Shown piece by piece: positions 61,173 to 64,000 of a DNA stretch of 64,000 bases. How positions within the stretch are numbered: the first letter of the stretch is position 1; every line of letters starts with the position of its first letter. This DNA comes from Myroides fluvii (lineage in GTDB: Bacteria > Bacteroidota > Bacteroidia > Flavobacteriales > Flavobacteriaceae). The stretch lies in NCBI RefSeq assembly GCF_009792295.1, contig NZ_CP039934.1, positions 950,501-1,014,500 of the forward strand, read 5' to 3'. Below the pieces are notes generated by a model that had not been told where the DNA came from, searched no databases, and was given only the letters and a program-made list of their open reading frames with translations. The position numbers and the translations under genes are program-made.

Positions 61173-61206
61173 AAAAAAAGTTCGCAATGGAATACGAACT
61201 TTTTTT
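61173..61206 (-). terminator. Intrinsic terminator of the mevalonate-gene pair
   Basis: AAAAAAAGTTCG and CGAACTTTTTT form an 11-bp stem (61174-61184 with 61195-61205), just beyond the GHMP kinase stop at 61211. Confidence 0.85.
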
Positions 61207-61210
61207 ATTT

Positions 61211-62119
61211 CTATTTAATCATGGCTTGATAAGTCACAATCGTATGATATCCTTTCTGCTGGAAATAGTCGGTTGGATCTTCTTGAGAAACAACCAGTAC
61301 AAAATCTCCTCCCCAAGCACCTAAACTTTTAATTACTCCATTAAAATCTGCAAATAAACGTTCTTGAATGGGGGGAGTGTCTAAAAGGACACCCATTATT
61401 TTTTCATGCTCCACAAGTAACGCTTTAAAAACAGTTACCTCTGTTGTTGTAGACAGCGCTTTACTGATTTCTGTGATGCGTTGAATTTCTTTTTGAAGAC
61501 CTCCTTTTTTTGCTTTATAAGCCGCTATGGCCGTTTTGCTACTCTGCTTTTGATTCAGATAAACAAAGTACAGTTGATTGGTAAACGCAGGTTCAAATTC
61601 GAGTAAATCAACGATTGGATTCAATGGATCCACTACTTGATAAAACAAAGCACAATCGTGCTGTGCACAAGCAATATCGTAACCACTTCCACCAAAAGAT
61701 TCACGCAACAGCTGATAGGGATTAATTTCAAACCACTGGGCGACGTTATTAATCCAAGTAGATGAAGTTCCCAATCCCCACAAACGTGGAAAGGTCAATC
61801 TACTCTCTACTTTAAATCCGCCAGATTGTTCCAAAACAAATGGATTCAAACGATGTGCCACACGAAGTACATCTACTAAAGTTAGTAAATAAGCACTCCC
61901 TTCTAAGTTGGTTTCTTGAACGACATGAACAAGATCTACTTGTTCCTTCATCCAAACTTGCCCATCCACATCATAGCTGGTCCAATACAAAACGGGTTCC
62001 TCAATCTGTTCCACCTGTAAAGACTGACCAAATTTAGTCGGCAATGCAAAAGCTAATGCTCCATCTAGCACCACATATTCCCCAGAAATTAACAGTTTAC
62101 CGTTGCTATAAAATTCCAT
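61211..62119 (-). CDS. GHMP kinase, GYDIA family
   Basis: 302 residues with a GHMP ATP loop LWGLGTSSTW (113-122) and the GSGYDIA motif (144-150) that names the subfamily. It lies 4 bp after HMG-CoA reductase, in the mevalonate neighbourhood, so phosphomevalonate kinase activity is a reasonable inference, as Flavobacteria with a mevalonate route need one. Direct evidence is lacking. Confidence 0.8.
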   Translation of the reverse strand: MEFYSNGKLLISGEYVVLDGALAFALPTKFGQSLQVEQIEEPVLYWTSYDVDGQVWMKEQVDLVHVVQETNLEGSAYLLTLVDVLRVAHRLNPFVLEQSGGFKVESRLTFPRLWGLGTSSTWINNVAQWFEINPYQLLRESFGGSGYDIACAQHDCALFYQVVDPLNPIVDLLEFEPAFTNQLYFVYLNQKQSSKTAIAAYKAKKGGLQKEIQRITEISKALSTTTEVTVFKALLVEHEKIMGVLLDTPPIQERLFADFNGVIKSLGAWGGDFVLVVSQEDPTDYFQQKGYHTIVTYQAMIK

Positions 62120-62123
62120 TGGA

Positions 62124-63440
62124 CTACTTTCTCAAACTTTCCAACAATTCAACCACTGCACGATGTGAAACTACATTCTTTTCAAAATGAGTAACCACTT
62201 TCATTCGTTCTTCATCTGTTGCTTTAAACTGATTTAATATATTCATCAAATGCATTTTCATATGTCCTTGTTGGATTCCCGTTGTAGTTAATGATTTTAC
62301 TGCTGCAAAATTCTGTGCCAATCCTGCTACTGCAATAACTTGCATCAACTGCGTTGCTGAGGGTTTTTGCAACATGTGCAAGGCAATTTTCACCATCGGA
62401 TGCAAAGAGGTTAAACCTCCAACGGTCCCAACAGCTAAGGGTAAATCAATCCAAAATTTAAAAATCCCATCTTCAATAGACGCATGAGACAAGCTTCGGT
62501 ATTGTCCGTCTTTCGAGGCATACGCATGTACACCCGCCTCAATGGCTCTAAAGTCATTTCCTGTTGCTAAGACAACTGCATCCACCCCGTTCATCACTCC
62601 TTTATTATGTGTTACCGCTCTAAAAGGCTCGATTTCTGCTATGCGAACCGCTTGAACGAATTTCTCTGCGAACAGCACAGGGTCTGCAATTTCGCTTGAC
62701 TTCAATGCTTCAACTGGACACGATACTTCCGCGCGGACCACACAATTGGGTACATAGTTCGATAAAATACTCATCACGACATCAATCCCTTTTTCCTCTG
62801 CTGTAAAAGCAGCATACAACAAGGCTTGGTTTTTCAAGGTAGTTGCCATTTGTTCTAAACAAGAATTGATAAAATTGGCTCCCATACTATCTTTGGTATC
62901 AAACGTTACATGTAACTGATAGTAATGAGGTAGTTCTGCTGTTTTATCACGCAAGCTAATGGATAGAATTCCCCCACCGCGTTTCTGCATGTTTTGCGTA
63001 ATCGAAAACGTATCTTCTAGAAAAACGCCTTGTATATCCTCTACAAATTGTGCTAGTTTTTCTTTATCTCCTTTGTAGATAAAGTGCACTTGACCAATTT
63101 TTTCCGTATTGAGTATAGTCGCTTTAAATCCTCCGCGATCTGCCCAAAATTTTGCTGCTTTCGCCGCTGCTGCAACTACCGAACTTTCTTCAATAACCAT
63201 GGGTATAGCATACCACGTATTGTTGATTAAAAAATTAGGTGCAACCCCTAAAGGCAAATAAAAATTGGTAATTGTATTTTCAATAAATTCATCGTGCAAC
63301 TTTTGCAATTCTTCATCTGAATTCCAATATTGCTTCATTAAATCTACGACAGCTTCTTGATTGTTTAAAAATGTCGTTGCTATCCAATTGATTTTCTCTT
63401 GTTTACTTAATTTAGAAAACCCATTTATACTCCCTACCAT
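62124..63440 (-). CDS. Hydroxymethylglutaryl-CoA reductase, class II
   Basis: 438 residues. Catalytic residues are placed: Glu84 (MVIEESSVV), Lys280 (THNKG), Asp296 (GNDFRAIEAG) and His393 (QGHMKMHL). Class II enzymes use NADH or NADPH; annotation as degradative comes from Pseudomonas mevalonii, but in Flavobacteria it serves the biosynthetic mevalonate pathway. Start: first ATG after the promoter. It opens the operon with the GHMP kinase. Confidence 0.93.
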   Translation of the reverse strand: MVGSINGFSKLSKQEKINWIATTFLNNQEAVVDLMKQYWNSDEELQKLHDEFIENTITNFYLPLGVAPNFLINNTWYAIPMVIEESSVVAAAAKAAKFWADRGGFKATILNTEKIGQVHFIYKGDKEKLAQFVEDIQGVFLEDTFSITQNMQKRGGGILSISLRDKTAELPHYYQLHVTFDTKDSMGANFINSCLEQMATTLKNQALLYAAFTAEEKGIDVVMSILSNYVPNCVVRAEVSCPVEALKSSEIADPVLFAEKFVQAVRIAEIEPFRAVTHNKGVMNGVDAVVLATGNDFRAIEAGVHAYASKDGQYRSLSHASIEDGIFKFWIDLPLAVGTVGGLTSLHPMVKIALHMLQKPSATQLMQVIAVAGLAQNFAAVKSLTTTGIQQGHMKMHLMNILNQFKATDEERMKVVTHFEKNVVSHRAVVELLESLRK

Positions 63441-63458
63441 TCTGAAAAATTTTAGCTA

Positions 63459-63489
63459 CAAAGATACATGATTCTACTTAGTAGCTAAA
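63459..63489 (-). promoter_or_regulatory. Promoter of the HMG-CoA reductase operon
   Basis: TATCTTTG (63466-63459) matches TAnnTTTG on the minus strand. TTTA at 63489-63486 sits 19 bp upstream in place of TTTG. The ATG is 19 bp downstream. Confidence 0.55.
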
Positions 63490-64000
63490 CCTCCTCTTAA
63501 TATCTTCGCAAAAAAAGACCTCACTCCTGTTCATTTACACCAAGTCTCGCTGTAAGCTTCCTTTGATATACTCTTACTATTCCTTCGACATTCCTTCGAC
63601 AAAAAGCCTTATTAATCACCTATACTCGAAGGAAACTTGAACGATAGTAGAAAAAAACAACCAAAATAACTACACCAAACACAATACCAAGTAAAACGAA
63701 AGGAAGCTATCAGATGCAGTAAATAGATTTAGTTTAAGAGCTAAATTATTTTTTGCTAAAAAACAGCAGTCCTTCTTCCCTTGTCAAACCGCACTTCATT
63801 TAAATTATACATGTTGCAAGAATAATCTAAACAAGAGGAACTAAAAAAAGTAAAAAACGAACAATCCATACCATTTGTTTAAGGTATTAAGATTTTCACT
63901 ACCAAAATCGCGTCAATAATTTTAAGTTTTTATTGATTAATCTCAATAAAAATTGGCATAAATCAGATTTTTTCAGTAAAATTGGAAGTTTTTTCGATTA
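63490..64000. other. Gene-free AT-rich end of the window
   Basis: No coding frame on either strand. ATTCCTTCGAC occurs twice in tandem near 63579-63600, and TCGAAGG near 63626 can pair with it. The last ~150 bases are rich in short A and T runs, possibly bent DNA or a promoter for a gene beyond the window. Confidence 0.4.

Overview
The window is a chromosomal segment of a low-GC member of the Bacteroidota, most likely a Flavobacteriaceae (Myroides-like is my guess; the genus cannot be fixed from sequence alone). The grounds are: promoters with the Bacteroidota -7 box TAnnTTTG, a type IX secretion plug protein (DUF5103) next to apaG and pruA, a mevalonate pathway instead of the DXP pathway, TonB-dependent receptors with lipoprotein partners, DUF983, WG-repeat and CWC/DUF5522 proteins, and tRNA genes without an encoded CCA end.

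Layout. 1-1375: an FtsX/LolE-type permease (cut by the window start), rbfA, and two identical tandem tRNA genes with a CAU anticodon. 1376-6369: a roughly 5 kb AT-rich island in the 3' end of the second tRNA. It is bounded by a 15-bp direct repeat and carries a one-direction operon (transglycosylase-domain membrane protein, two-helix membrane protein, soluble histidine kinase, response regulator), a long structured inverted-repeat element, a small ORF and an integrase stump. 6370-13871: two paralogous XRE regulators, several secreted or membrane proteins of unknown function, DUF983, tRNA-Trp and an AraC regulator. 14017-16459: two small lipoproteins (one DUF1190/YgiB-like), a glutathionylspermidine synthase-like ATP-grasp enzyme and a pentapeptide-repeat protein. 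16561-21735: a TonB receptor, DUF4374 lipoprotein and DoxX-like protein facing an AraC/PchR-type regulator, probably metal or siderophore uptake. 21858-26368: an AsmA-like protein, SDR dehydrogenase, WG-repeat protein and a 756-bp gene-free tract of repeats. 26369-31557: a second TonB receptor, two L,D-transpeptidases and a calycin-like lipoprotein. 31858-40698: gpmI, a lipoprotein, a VOC protein, map with a methyltransferase, a HAD phosphatase, the T9SS plug protein, apaG and pruA. 40898-48098: a BCCT transporter with a universal stress protein, rsmG, an aminotransferase, a Crp-family regulator, a pirin and a YceI protein. 48096-63440: an RsuA/RluB-type pseudouridine synthase and most of a mevalonate route (mevalonate kinase, diphosphomevalonate decarboxylase, a GYDIA-type GHMP kinase, class II HMG-CoA reductase) with a UbiA-type prenyltransferase, interleaved with an LpoB/COG3014 envelope operon and small conserved proteins. 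63441-64000 holds no gene that I can see.

Most unusual content: (1) the tRNA-borne island, whose operon joins a two-component pair to a divergent GT51 transglycosylase fused to a four-helix membrane domain; I do not recognise this as a described system. (2) Next to it, a structured element in which one segment can pair in two mutually exclusive ways. (3) A family of intergenic tandem arrays with different sequences but one shared period of exactly 7 bp, usually touching or lying within a few bases of a gene's stop codon. (4) A 105-bp (15 x 7) tandem repeat with alternating A/B subtypes. No rRNA, CRISPR array or complete insertion sequence was seen.
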